Assembly: GCF_954871325.1 (NCBI RefSeq)
Contig: NC_088778.1
Location: 26,335,120-26,399,119, forward strand
From: Gordionus sp. m RMFG-2023
Taxonomy: Eukaryota > Nematomorpha > Gordioida > Chordodea > Parachordodidae
DNA: 64,000 bases
Direction: 5' to 3'
Below, one piece after another: positions 12,048 to 24,639 of this stretch. Position 1 is the stretch's first letter, and each line of letters begins with the position of its first letter. The position numbers and the translations under genes are program-made. The notes below the pieces were generated by a model, which was not told where the DNA came from, did no database searches, and worked only from the letters and a program-made list of their open reading frames with translations.

Positions 12048-13388
12048 TTAAATTTTAAGCACGTAATCTTTTAAGTAATCAGGTTTATTTTTAATTCTTA
12101 TTGGTCTAGTAATTGGTATCTTAATCTCATTCTTTGTGTCCACACTTCCCCCCTTAGAGGAATTTTTAGGGTCACTTTCATAATATTTTAAACTGTTGTA
12201 ACATTCTCTTTTCCTTAACTGATCAATATGCCTACTTACTATCCCTTTATCAGTATAAACTTGAAACATGGTGTTACTCTCTTTAAGCTTGATGCTGCCT
12301 TTGCACCACGTATCATCACCCTGTTTCTTATACCAAACATAGTCTCCTCTATTAAAAGTTCGATTTCGTGGTAACGACATGAAGACTTCACCAACTTTAT
12401 CCTCCAAAGGTTTTAATAAATCCCACTTTATTCTAATGTCGCGGTTAAACATTCTTTTGGACGGTGTAACTCCCGTAGTGTCATTCGGCGTGTTTCTATA
12501 GTTGAACAAAAATCTGTCCAGCGCAGTTTCTAAGCCAATCTTTATGTTTCTTTTCATATGAGCTTTAAATGTTCTTACCATACGTTCAGCTTGTCCATTA
12601 GATTGCTGATGGTAGGCCGACGTTAGTACATGTTTTATACCATAATTGCTACAAAATTTTTCAAAATCTTTGCTCGTGAAATTGGTACCATTATCTGTAA
12701 CAATGGTTTCAGGTATACCAAATAGTGAAGTAGTTTTATAAATTTCCTTTAACGTGAATTCAGTCGTAATATTCTTTACCGGAACTATAACCGGAAATTT
12801 ACTATAAGCATCAACGATTATCAACCAATTCTTTGTAAAAAACGGACCCGCATAATCTATGTGTATCCTTTCAAATGGTTTAGTCGCTACCCATGGATTT
12901 TGTATCTTCTTTGGATTGTCATGATAAATATTACAATCATCGCAACTTTTGATTTCCAAATCAATGTCGTTGACCATACCAGACCACCACATACGATCTT
13001 TGGCTAAGGATTTAATTTTACCTGCTCCCAAATGACCTTTGTGTAACGCCTTCAGTATGTTCTTTCTCAGACTTGACGGAATTATTATTTTGTCGCTTTT
13101 GTACAGACAATCTTTAATGATACTTAGTTCTTGTTCAATATTTTCATAAATTTTATATTGGATAGGCACATTATTTCTTATGTCATTCATAACTTGAGAT
13201 AATTCAAAATCTTTGGATGTTTCATCACGTATTCGGTCAAAACTAAGAGGTATATCGCCAAAGTCATTTATAATCGCGATATCATCAATAACGTCATCAT
13301 CAATTACTTGTGGTAGTCTTGAGAGGCAATCGGGAACAACATTGTATTTACCAGCTTTATATCTGATGTTAAAGTTGTAACCCCCCAA
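12048..13388 (-). pseudogene. Ty3/gypsy integrase region
   Basis: Part of the LTR element. Shows the H2C2 zinc finger (HKGHLG...C..C), the integrase core with RIHIDYAGPF, TDNGTNFTSKDFEKF and HQQSNGQAERMVRTFK, then a basic C-terminal domain. It is the last coding block before the 3' LTR, as expected for Ty3/gypsy. Confidence 0.9.
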
Positions 13389-13390
13389 AA

Positions 13391-14788
13391 TTATACTCCA
13401 CTTCTGTAACCTAATGACATGGTGCTATTATCTTTGAGCCCTTTGGTGAAAATATGGATTAGCGGCTTGTGATCCGTTATAATAGTGAACTTAGTCCCTA
13501 TCAAGTATTCTTGAAATCTCTTGATAGCAAACATAATGGCCAAAGCTTCACGCTCAATATTGGTATAGTTTGTTTCAGATTTTGCTAAAGTTCTTGATGC
13601 AAAAGCTATCGGTTTTTCTTTGCCATCTTTTTCAGTGTGGAACAAAACAGCTCCTAAACCTCTTTTAGATGCATCAGTCGCAATTCCGATAGGTAGTTCA
13701 GGATTAAAGTACGTCAAAGCTGGAGGAAGACTAATCAATGTCTTTAGATCATCAAAACTTTTGGAGTGTTCTAAATTCCACTCCCATTTTTCTTTGTTAA
13801 CAATCTTGTATAAAGGATCAGCTATTTCAGCGAAGTTGTTCAAAAATTTTCTGTAGTACCCGGCCATACCTAGAAACGTTGACAATTCCGCGGCTGATTT
13901 TGGTTCCGGCATTTTAACGATCGCCTCGATCTTATCATGGTTGGCGTGGATCCCCTTGGCGTCGATGTCGTGTCCTAAGAACCTTAGACTTTTTTTGAAA
14001 AATAAGCTTTTTGCAAAATTAGGCACTAAACCATGAGATAGTATTCTTTCAAAAACCTTCTTTATGTTGTTGAAATGAACTTCGTCACTACTTCCTGTAA
14101 TTAGTAGATCATCAATATAAAATATGACATCTTTCATGTCACTGAAAATTTGATCCATAATTTGTTGAAAAATCGCAGATGAAGTCTTTAACCCAAAAGG
14201 AAGTCTGGTAAACCGGTAGTACCCCCTGTGTGTAGATATAGTTAATATGTCTCTGCAGGTTTCATCGATGGGAATTTGTAGGAACGCATCCTTGAAATCT
14301 ATCTTGGTGAACTTCTTCCCTTCCTTGAGCTTAGCGATAAGATCATTTTTTCTTGGAAGTGGGTATCTGAAGTCCTCAAGGGCTGGGTTGACAGTGTCTT
14401 TGAAATCGGCGCAAACCCTCACGCTCCCATTATCCTTGTAGACAGCGGTTATCGGACTTGCCCATCGGACATCTGTTACAGGCTCAATGACTCCATCTCC
14501 TATCCATCTCATAAGTTCTCTAGTAACGGCGTCTATCTTTGAATAAGGTAACCGTCTAGGTGGTATGATTTTCGGTTTGGCATCGTTACGTAGATATATC
14601 TTGACATTCCCTTTGTTGATCGGTTTTTTAGTCAGTTTAGATTCGCAATCTTTTATTAATTTCTTTATTTCATCTTCATAGTTGGTATCAATGTTTGCTA
14701 TAAATTTGTTCAAAATATTACTAAAGGCATTAATCCACATACGTCCCAATAACGCATTTTTATTAGATTTAACGATCACGGCTTGCAA
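13391..14788 (-). pseudogene. Ty3/gypsy reverse transcriptase and RNase H region
   Basis: Part of the LTR element. The RT palm motifs FTKIDFKDAF, LPFGLKTSSAIFQ and FYIDDLLITG (YIDD active site) are followed by the thumb motif FLGMAGYYRKF and RNase H blocks ATDASKRGLGAVLF, IEREALAI and TDHKPL. Confidence 0.92.
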
Positions 14789-14811
14789 GTGTTTGGTGAT
14801 ACCTTCGTAGG

Positions 14812-16281
14812 TTACTTTAACTTGAGTGACGCCAATAACTTGATTAAGTTTCCATCATAAGCTGTGAGCTGTAGAGTGGACTTTTTAAGATCTTTAATAC
14901 CTATTTGTTTAGCCATATCATGAGGTATAATTGTAAACTTGGATCCCGTATCAACCTGCATAGTAACAACAGCATCATTTACTTTTAAAGTGGTCATGAA
15001 CGCATTATCATTAAGTTTAAACTCAGTTAAATTGTTGATATTAAAATCACTACCATTATTATTTTGTGTAGGGTTATATTTTTCTTCAACAATCTCTTCA
15101 ATGTTCATGTTACAATTGATGTTACTTTGATTCACGTCATTATATTGTAATGGTTTTCTTTGATTAATATTTTGATTATAATTTTTCCACGCATTATTTT
15201 CTCCATTATTGTTGTTATTATAGGATTGATATTGATAACCATATCGATTATTATATTGACTCTGATTTCTTTGATTGTTGTAAGACCAGGAATTGTTTCT
15301 CCCATTATAATTATTGTTTTGCCAAGTACCTCTACCATAATTGTTTGAATTGTTATTGTATTGCCAGGCATTGTTTCTATTATAATTGTTTGCATTATTG
15401 TTGTTGTGCCACATGGAGTTTCTTCCGTAATAGTTTGAATTGTTATTCGAAGATTGGTTATTACGAAAATTTCTAGAGTTACCCTCACTGTCTCGAAAAA
15501 TATTGTTTTGATAGTTTCGGCTAGCACTATAATTAGGCCTAAAATCATTATAATTCCTCTTCTTAAAATCAAAATTTTCCTTATGAATGTTACGTCCATT
15601 ATAATTAAAATTATTTTCTTTAAAATTATTACGTTCATAATCATTAGAATTATTCTCATTATTACTAAAAGTACTTTTGCATGGTATTTTATCCATGTTT
15701 AAATTGTAAAACTTTTTATTTTTATCCAATTTTTTATTATTGTCTACATAATTTGTATCGCTAACGTCTGGTTTAATATTGCTGCCATCTAACTCCACTC
15801 CTAATTTCATCATCTTATCTAAACCTTCGTGCTTATGTTTATTTAACTTCCTTCTAATATTATAATTTAAAGAACAAGTTATTAATTTCTCAATCATTCT
15901 TGTATCGTTATCAAAATCGCATTTTTTATGAAGTTTTGAAATTCTAAAATAAAAAGTATGGAAGGACTCCTCGGCACCTTGTACCGCTAAATTAAAGTTC
16001 TTTATATTTACATTAATGTCCTCACTTGGAATTAACAGTTTCAATTTACCAAAAACAATATTAAAATCTTTTAACTGTGCTTTAGAACATATCGACGTAA
16101 CTTGGTCTACAATCTCAATTGGTAAGCTGCATAGTAGTGTCCTAATTTTTGATGAGTCTGACTCAATATGTCCTTCAAAGTATGTTTCTATTAAGTTAAG
16201 GTAAGTCTCAGATAATTTTCCTGATAACTTGGGAAATTTAGGAACATATTGAGTGTGTGTAAGAGTTAATTTTTCGTCCAT
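14812..16281 (-). pseudogene. Ty3/gypsy Gag and aspartic protease region
   Basis: Part of the LTR element. The N-terminal part is Gag-like and helical. The middle (about residues 200-390) is an Asn/Tyr/Arg-rich low-complexity tract with no CCHC zinc knuckle that I can find. The C-terminal part carries the retropepsin motif VDTGSKFTIIPHDMA. Gag and protease are in one frame here. Confidence 0.85.
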
Positions 16282-17199
16282 GATATAATTTTATTTGAGT
16301 AAAGTAAACTTTCAATATTTAAAATCGTAAAAGCAAAACATTGTAGTTCATTAAAATCAAATTTAAGTTGTATAAAAATTTTAATTTTAATCAAGAGAAT
16401 ATGGTCCACTAAGTTTTAATAGTTTATCTATAAAAATTCTAATTCGAATTCGTAAAGAGGATTTAATCCGCTAAGTTTCAATATAATTTGTCTTTGAAAA
16501 ATTTAATACTAATTCGTGACTAAGTTTTTAAAAAAAAAATTTATTGATATTCTATAAGTTAAATATTGCGTAAATTTATAGGGAAAATTTTCTATAAATA
16601 TAATGTCAAATATCTAAAGCATAAAGATATTTAAATTTTAATATTCAATAATTTTACAAAATATAAAAATAAAATTATTGTCATCAAGAATATATGGTTT
16701 CCCATTTAGAGACATAAATGCATTAATCATTTTTCGTAAAGATTTAAAATAAAAAACAATTTCGTTTGTCCTATTATCACGTACATAAGAAAATTCTTTA
16801 GATATTCCCATTTCTTTTAACATATTATCAATAATAACGTGTTGAGGTATATCATAAGTTTTAAAACAAAACATTATTTTGATGAGAAAATATTTTTTAT
16901 CATATAACTCTTTTATTTGTATATATATACTCTTTTATTTTTTTTATATATATATATTTTTTTTTACCTTTTTATAAATTTGTAAATTTGGATAAAATTT
17001 TGACTATCGAAAAGAAAAGTCAAAAAATTTTTTTTGTCCTTTTATCATCTCCAATATCGAACGACGAATTTGATAAGTAATTCGTTTACTTTTTATTTTT
17101 AACAAAAGAATTCAAGGTAAGGATATTTTTTAAATTTTTCTTTAAAACTTTTATCATTTAAATTTAATTTAAAACGAAAAACGTACCACCGGGGCACCA
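16282..17199 (-). other. Leader of the Ty3/gypsy element, with a 78-codon open frame
   Basis: About 0.9 kb between the 5' LTR and Gag, unusually long. It holds the primer-binding site (17185-17199) and a frame starting at a true ATG at 16874 and ending at 16638 (MFCFKTYDIPQHVII...). I do not recognise the product. It may be chance or an accessory frame. Confidence 0.6.
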
Positions 17200-17382
17200 T
17201 GTAAATAATAAATGTAAGGACTTATTTTAACTATTTTTATTACTATATTTTTCATCTAAAAACATTATATATATATAAAATTTACAAGTTAATTGAACAA
17301 CTTAAATACAAAATAAATAATATTCAAATTTAAATCAATCAACATATAAAATAAATAATATTCAAATTTAAATCAATCAACA
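17200..17382 (-). repeat. 5' LTR of the Ty3/gypsy element
   Basis: 183 bp, same TG...CA ends and internal tandem repeat as 11258-11440. The primer-binding site follows directly (17185-17199). Confidence 0.92.
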
Positions 17383-18472
17383 AAACTACTTTTATTTAAA
17401 GATATAATATACCGGTGGTGCGGCAATATATATAATCTTACTTATTTCATCATATTATTCTGGTCCTTATTTTATAGTTCCAAAATGTTCATTTCTAACA
17501 TGGCATCCTTGCCGTGTAAATTCCTCAAGGCTTCAATATATTTGCTCAATTATTTCTTACAAAGATTTTTAATGTTTTTATTTTATCAATTTATCCAACA
17601 TAATAAATTCTGACACTAGTTTACATCGTTAATTGTCATACTGCAAATTAACCAGCATCTATTATTTGTGTTGCTATGTAATTTAAGATTATTACTATGA
17701 GCTGAGAGCATATGATTGCATATTTTAGATAAACAATAATAGTCAACTGTGTAGTCGTTTATATATCATTTAAAATGGAAGATAATCTTTTAGAAATTTA
17801 ATATCTCACAATAATTTTCTCGATTACTTATCTAGCTTCTATCATGTCATCTAAAAGGAAACTACAAACCACCATATAGTTTTATTATTTGGATTGATCG
17901 TTTATACTCTCATTTTTAAAAATTGTTGATTTGGTTTAGGCCTATAAATTTTTATTTATTAGTCCATTCTATAAAACATTGTCTAAAATGGTAACAGTGA
18001 ATTATATTAGTTTGATAACCTTTTGTCAATGTAAGTTGCTAAGAATTATATTATTGCATTATGTGGTTTTTAAAAACTATTATCAAATGAGGCATATGTA
18101 TGAATTAATTAATCTTTTTTATCACGTGTAATTCTTTAGACGCAAATTTTTTTATATCAGCAATCGAAAATATTTTATACTGTAAAAAAATAGAATTTGT
18201 ATTAAAAAATTTTAATTTTAGAAATGTCTTGTATTGTTTTTATTATTTATATAGCAGTTTATTTTGTATGCATATAATAAATGAGAATTAAAATTCAGAA
18301 TAATTGTTCAGAGTTAACAAATTTAAAAAAAGTATAATATATTAATATATAACCCGGCTGAAGATCGGGCAAAAGCGAACCGAAGGCCGGCAAATTTTAG
18401 AAAATGGGGGCTTCGCCCTCCATAAAATTTTTAGTTGAGCCCCTGAGATTGTAAAGGCTAGCGACGCCCCTG

Positions 18473-18480
18473 ATTTTATC
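18473..18480. repeat. 8-bp target site duplication of the hAT element, right copy
   Basis: ATTTTATC, identical to 10363-10370. Confidence 0.85.
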
Positions 18481-20905
18481 GATTCTTTGTAAAAGTACAA
18501 TATTTATTTTTATTCATTTTTTAATGTGATTTTTTTTATGTTAATTTTTTCAAAATATAGGGTTGCTTATATGATTGGTTTATTATTTTTGCACACACTT
18601 AATTTATTTTTTAATATAAATAACATTTTTTAGAATTTGCTTTGTTACCGATGCATGGTAAGGACTAGTGATTTCCCTAAAATATTTACTGCCCTTAGGA
18701 TCAACTTCGATTCGTTTAGAAACACAATAAAAGATGAGTCTTAAACTTAGAGAATATTTCATGTCCTTATAATGTCAATTTTATACATTGATTTTTCAAT
18801 TTAACGCCTTTAGATAGTGCATCATTAAGGAAAGAGTTAGGAATGTTCCTGGTACAAACTATAACTGATATATTTATAGCCAATTATAACGGGCTCTTGC
18901 CAAAAAATGTCACTTTATTTTTTGAAAATATACATAAACTTAATCAAAAATACATTAACTAGCCCCTCATTTCAGAGTTACTATAGCAGGCTACCCTTTT
19001 TTGCAACGATAGCTAATAACACGTTATTTTTTTAAAATGACAATAGCACGCTACTATTTTAATAAACAACTATTAATAACAAAATTAATTTATGGATACA
19101 TTATTACCTATAAAATTTTATTTTTATATGAATTTAATTTTGAAATTTAAAGAAATAATGCCTAAAACTTGCTACTTATTGTTTATTTATAAATAATTTA
19201 TCAAAACCGTATATTCCAATTCCATGAAAAGGATAAGATTAATTATTTATTTCCAATATCCTTGGTAAAAACAAAAAATATTAAATGTCACATGAGAACT
19301 TTTATTGTAAATTTATATATTTGATTTTTTCTTAAAATCTAATCAAATCTAGTTATTGATTTAAATTATTAAAATGTTACAATAATGATAGATGAGACCG
19401 TTTGTATAAGTAAAATTATACGGGAGGAATATGCGTTCTAATAATAAGAATTATATCCATTTATTCAGAAAATAAAGATCAAATCATGTGATTCATTATA
19501 ATAGTTTTTTTTAAATTGCTATTTTTCAGCTTTTTTATCATTTTACCCCTATGACATTTTAGAATATAAAACACTACTATAACAGTGATGAAACGTCAAG
19601 TTTACTAATAGGAAAGCAATCGATTTTTTTAAATATTTTTATTAGTCAAACCATAGGAAAAAGTATATAAATAAGTAATTTGTCTTTGAGTAAAATGATC
19701 AAGTATTGCTAGATTTTAAATTTTTTAATAAGTTATCGAAATCAAAAATAGATTTAAAATTAATAAAAAATTATGGTTGGCGGGGTACTAATATCTATAA
19801 AATTATTTTACAAAATTCTTAATAATTTTGTGCATCTCAATGGTATTGTTTATAATTATGCGCATCATGGCTAAGCAAGGATTTATAAAATCCTTTGCAT
19901 GATAAAAATATCCTTCACAATCTTGAACTGATATCTATAGATATAAATAGGGAAAAAATAGTATTTATATCGTTTTTTATATATAAGTTTTAATATTATA
20001 TATATATTTTAGTCTTAATATTTTTATAATATATATTTATTTAAATTATATGCTCATACGTACGAGAACAAATTTGCACTTAATTATTTTTATTTTTTAA
20101 ATAAAAAAAGCGTTAAATAAAGTATATCTTAAAAAGTATCTATAAATAGATACAGATACCACTGAAATAGTATATAGATATTTTTTATACAACTCTGATA
20201 ATCTTAATGAATTTTAAATAATATAATTAAAATTATTAAACATTAATTATTGCTTTTAAAAAAGAAAAAATTTTTTATTTAAAAAAAGTAAGGAAAAAAA
20301 TACAAAAAATTTTTTTTCCTTTAATTTATTAAAAAAAATAAACATTTTTTATTTGCTTCCCCAATGTTTATTTTTTAAATACACAATACATCGGCATGAT
20401 TTTCTCTTTATTTATTAAAAAAAATAAGCAATATTAAATTTGTTTCCCTTATGTATTTTTTTTAATGTAGTATAATAATTTTTTTAACGTAGTAAAAATA
20501 ATAGTAATTCTTCTTAACGTAATAAAATATTTTTAACGTTATAAAAATTATTAACGAAGTCAGATTAGTTTTTTTGTAAACATATTATAAAGATTATATT
20601 AAATTTATTTAAGAATTTTGTAGGAAAATTTCAAGGTAAGCAATGCTTCCCATGAAGCTTCATCACTGGTTCAAATAAAAATATTTTTATATCCATCTCC
20701 CAATTTATCATAATACCAACTACATTTTACGTATAATATTTGATATAAATTAAAACAAAAAATACTGTTTCCTTTGTTATTTAAAATATAATAAAATTAT
20801 GAGAATTTTTTTTTATCAATAAAAATCTGATAACAATAAATCATAATTAATATAATTTCTCGTTTATAATATATGAAATAATTAATTTTTGGTGATAAAT
20901 ATAAT
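18481..20905. other. AT-rich intergenic stretch, nothing recognised
   Basis: Between the hAT element and the ING 3' end. Contains short TATA-type low complexity and poly-A/T runs. A phrase of the type CTATAAATAGATACAGATA near 20140 also occurs in similar form near 8785 and 19935, probably a decayed interspersed repeat. Confidence 0.5.
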
Positions 20906-23900
20906 TTAACTAGATGTTTTCTTTTTGTGGGATTTGTTAAACATTAGGCTACACGTTGGACAATACCATTTTCCTTTGGGTTTATGTGTCAAGCCTACAC
21001 AACCAAAGTGAAACCATTCCACGAGGCAATCAAGGTTATCACAACCTATCATCTCCCCATAAGAAACTTGATGACAAACACAATATGTTGGTTCATTTGG
21101 ATCGACGGGCATATCCAAAATTTGAGAGGGGTGGGAAAAGGAAGGAAAAGAGCTAGTCGAAGGAAGTAGGTTAGTTGGGGAATCGTTCACAGCTGGACTC
21201 GATTTATGCAAGGAGGAAAATTGGTTGAGTTTATCCAAGGATGTGTTGGGTGTAGAGTTGTAATTGGAAGATGATGGCTCGAACGGGGAAGAGATGATAT
21301 TGTTCGACCTTTTGTTTTTGGTAGCTTTTATCACAAATGAATGAATAGATTAATCATATGTATAAAAATTAGCCAAGAATTTGAAAATAATATAATTGTT
21401 TTTATTTATTAAAAAAAGGTCAAAAAAATACTTAGCATTGTGGTGGCAAGGGCTAGTAGAATGGTATAAAAAAATTTACAAAACTGGGCAGGGTCCAATT
21501 TTATTTAAAAAGGGAAATTTAAATTATACCAAAAATTCATTACATTTTTCTCTTTACGATAATCATTTTTGTAGTGCTAATATGTGTCTGATTTATGGGA
21601 ATATTGGGAAGCCCGCTGTCTAGATTACAAGATATAAAATAGGCTTTTGTCCATCTTTTACTGTATTTTGGCAGTATTTGTCATGTAAAAGCCATAATAG
21701 AAACTAGGGATATACCGATATTTCACCCATTTTAAAATATAGGTTATCGGCCAATATTATAAAATTTCCCAATCCTATCTGATATAAAATGGCGTCTTTA
21801 ACAAAAATAAAATGTTATACAATTTTATTTTAAAGTTATATTTAAAATCATTTATTTTTATAAATAAATTCGAAATCCATTTTTATGTATGTTTTTTTAA
21901 TAATAATAATTAATTAATAAACATTCTGCCATATTGTTATTATTTGTGCATTCTGTTTATAAAGTGCGATAATCTCTTTTTAGTGAAGCTGGTGATATTG
22001 ACAGTTACCATCGCCACAGGCTGACCTCTGATAAATTTAAAATTTTAGTATTTCTAAAAAGAAATCTATGATATATTATGTTAAATATTATTTTAATTAT
22101 TAATTTCAAATTTTATAATATATTTGTTTACTTATTATGTATATAGATTAATGTTATATAATAAAAGTGATTCAATAATAAAAAATATTTTATATACTTT
22201 TAGAATTGCAATAAAATTGAATATATATTCAAATGACATAAGCTATGGTAGAGTTAAATTATAGATGTTACACTAATAAAAAGTATATTAAAATTAAAAC
22301 CATTGGTATCTATACAGAATACAAAATTAGATATGATATCGGATCAGTAATCGGCCAATATCAATTTAATATTGAGAATATCAAATCGGATCGTCCTTCA
22401 AAAAGTGGTATTACACCCCTAATAGAAACATTGTTTAAATGATAGCTCAATCTTATACTCTATATCCAATAAATCAACAGGTGTGAATATATTAATACCA
22501 ACCTATGGAATATTATTGAGCTACTCTACTGATATTTCATAAAGGATTTTTTAAAATGCTTATGCTGTTAAGAAATCTCTACTATATATTTGAATTCTGG
22601 AGAGAGTCATAAGTGAATAGTGGATCTTTTATATCACCCATAACCTTTCAATAATTTTTTTTCAAGTGCCATAGAACTTACTATTGCTGTAAATATATTT
22701 GAAAAAACTTTCAACGTTAAAAATTTTGCAATGAATTGCTTAAATTTATTATTAATGGATTCATTTCTATTAGGCTTTTGCTTTTTAACAACACTATCCT
22801 TTATCTCCAGAATTCAAGTATATTAAATTGATAACTGCATATGTATATAAAAATTTACTTTATGAAATAGCTTAGAGTAGCCCATTAAAAATGCTAGCTG
22901 TTGGTATTCATATATACACACCTATTGATTTATTCGATAAATAGTATAAGATTAAGATATCATTTGAACAATGTTCCTGTAGATATCAAAATTGTCCTGC
23001 CTTGTTGTCATATTATGGCTTTAAGAGCTACACATAATTTGGACAAATACTTTCCAGGACTATTCATGTAATCCTGACACACCTAAAGTGAGCTGCCCAA
23101 ATATTATCATAAATCAAACACCTATAATTACAAAAAAAAATACACAAAGAGAAAAATATAATAAAATGATATAGAAATTAACATCCCAAGCAGATTTTTT
23201 ACATCTATCACAGGATAAATTTAAATATTTTGACAAACAACTCAACATTATGGAGAAATTAAGGTAATAAAATGCATCAAATTATGGTAATTTATTTAAA
23301 TAATAAATTTTCTTAAATTCTATAGATTCTGCCATAGTCATATCAATACCATGATACCCCAATCTCCCTAAAAAAACAAGGTTATATTACAAGAAAAACA
23401 AGGATAGTTTAAAAAAACAAGGTTTGCTTTAAATAAACTCTTTATTTTGGGGAAAAAGTCAACTACATTTAAAAAAGCAATGTTTATTATCAAAGTGTAA
23501 AAAAGGGTTATATTACAAAAAACAAGGTTAGTTTAAAAAAACTTTTTTAATTTTTCATTGGAATATATATCCTCAAAAAAACCTTCTTATTTACCCCATA
23601 ACCTAATCTAATATATATTTCAACTTACTCCATTATGGGGATACCTAGTTTAGAATATAATTTTCTATTTACCCCAAAACAGGGGTAAGTAGTCTTTGCC
23701 TAAAATGATTATGAACACTATTTCTAAAAATGTCTTTCAACCCTAATTGAAAATATGCATATTTATTTTAATCAATATATTTTCTAAGATTCAGCTTTGC
23801 ATATATAATATCAAGCTAATACAATTAGCAGTAGTTATAAATTTTCAATTTAAAATTTTAAAAGGTTCCAATCTCTGGTTTTTAGATTTGTCCAATTAAG

Positions 23901-24587
23901 GGTTTCATACTCAAAATAAACATTATATAATTAATACCTTTTAAATTCATTCTTGGTGTCTCATCATCCTCAATTTCCAATCTCCTTTTGATAATAAATT
24001 TGTTTTCTTTCACTTAAATAACAAATATTAAACAAAATTGGTATTAAAATTTTACTCTTTTTTTTCTTTATAGAATCAGCAGATTTAGTTAAGACTTTAC
24101 TATTTGATTTTTGGACAATGCTATCATTTTGAGTAATGTTATTCTGGAATAATTTACGCTTAACACTTGTATTGACTTTATTTCCATCATGATTATCATT
24201 TGTATTAATAGCAAGATTATTTTGATTGGATAAGTTTATTATAGCAGCTTTATGCTTTAATTTCGCCTCAAATTTGGCCAATTCTGCATCTAACCGGCGA
24301 ATATGTTTATCAACCATTTCATAAGTTTGAATGGCCAATTGTATTTTGGAATCCGACATTTCTTTGCATCTTTTGTATTTTTTTGCAATTGCCTTCTGTT
24401 TTTCAGTCTTTTCGTTGGCATGTAAACCAGAAAATTGTGAAATATATGACTGTGATACATCCTCTATATATCTCAAATTATCAATAACTTTTCTGTCTAA
24501 CTCTCTCATTTGAGTAAACTTCTTTTTCATCTCTAAAGGAAGACCTTCTAATGTTTCGAGATATTGTTCTAAGTTTATACCATACAT
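20906..24587 (-). CDS. ING4/ING5-type tumour-suppressor family protein (PHD-finger histone reader)
   Basis: Nuclear chromatin reader. ING4/5 recognise H3K4me3 through a C-terminal PHD finger and recruit HBO1-type acetyltransferase complexes. Exon 1 is 24587-24056: N-terminal ING helical domain with [19 protein letters not shown] and, most telling, [20 protein letters not shown], close to ING4/5; a lysine-rich stretch follows. The GT donor is at 24055. The intron is 2731 bp (24055-21325) and carries a hAT relic and a fold-back element. Exon 2 is 21324-20906: Ser/Asn-rich linker, [38 protein letters not shown] and [11 protein letters not shown], i.e. a full C4HC3 PHD finger, then a lysine tail and TAA. 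The frame is kept across the junction; the predicted protein is about 316 residues, longer than human ING4/5 (about 240-250) because of the linker. The weakest point is the acceptor (AAAAG, no clear pyrimidine tract). Confidence 0.93.
21705..22421 (+). mobile_element. Internally deleted hAT element keeping only the hATC domain (in ING intron)
   Basis: 717 bp, ends TAGGGATATACC and (complement) TAGGGGTGTAATACC, with a perfect 8-bp target duplication ATAGAAAC at 21697-21704 and 22422-22429. The only coding remnant is a + strand stretch at about 21976-22067 reading [18 protein letters not shown] then [11 protein letters not shown], the C-terminal dimerisation domain (hATC) of hAT transposases. 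The rest is AT-rich filler and subterminal GATATCGG-type repeats. Confidence 0.85.
22428..22975. mobile_element. Fold-back or MITE element in the ING intron
   Basis: Inverted repeats of about 70-75 bp (22428-22500 and 22905-22975), starting ACATTGTTTAAATGATA and including AATAAATCAACAGGTGTG. The centre has no gene recognised. It directly abuts the target duplication of the hAT relic on its left. Superfamily not determined. Confidence 0.65.
23380..23545. repeat. Short imperfect repeats of AACAAGGTTATATTACAA type
   Basis: The phrase TTATATTACAAxAAAACAAGG occurs near 23380 and again near 23509, each followed by TAGTTTAAAAAAAC. Within the ING intron. Confidence 0.5.
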
Positions 24588-24639
24588 ATCAAAAACAAAA
24601 AAATATTGCTAAAATTAGAAAACTATATACCGTTACTTC

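Larger units (their letters stand above)
11258..17382 (-). mobile_element. Ty3/gypsy LTR retrotransposon, young and nearly whole
   Basis: Fossil-type element of 6125 bp on the - strand. The LTRs are 183 bp (11258-11440 and 17200-17382), begin TG and end CA, and differ at about one position, so the insertion is recent. A perfect 5-bp target duplication AAACT lies at 11253-11257 and 17383-17387. The primer-binding site abuts the 5' LTR, reading TGGTGCCCCGGT on the - strand (complement of a tRNA 3' end; which tRNA is not decided). A purine tract AGAAGAGGGGGAA abuts the 3' LTR. Order on the - strand: leader, Gag with aspartic protease, reverse transcriptase with RNase H, integrase, 3' repeats, which is the Ty3/gypsy order. 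The coding blocks lie in different frames with about two discontinuities, some of which may be the frameshifting this family normally uses. No envelope-like gene seen. It sits inside a hAT element. Confidence 0.93.
10371..18472. mobile_element. hAT-like DNA transposon, about 2 kb, split by a Ty3/gypsy insertion
   Basis: Ends: CAGTGGCGTCGCTAG at 10371 and CTAGCGACGCCCCTG ending at 18472, inverted repeats matching at 14 of 15 bases. Flanks: a perfect 8-bp target duplication ATTTTATC at 10363-10370 and 18473-18480, the hallmark length for hAT elements. Removing the LTR insertion (11258-17382) and one copy of its 5-bp duplication leaves about 1.97 kb. Just inside both ends lie GC-rich hairpins (GGGGCTCGAGTCCCC near 10397 and GGGGCTTCGCCCTCC near 18408). 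A possible transposase start, MSSKRKLQTTI followed by a stop, reads on + from about 17845, similar to the KRK-rich N-terminus of ZMYM-related hAT proteins. No catalytic domain is recognisable, so the element is probably non-autonomous or decayed. Confidence 0.85.

Noticed and set aside
15132-15659. Ile-rich open frame over the gypsy Gag region
   Set aside because: Frame shadow of the AAT-rich Asn codons of the real Gag frame.
22245-22442. 65-codon open frame at the right end of the ING-intron hAT relic
   Set aside because: It runs across the subterminal repeats and the target duplication into the next element.
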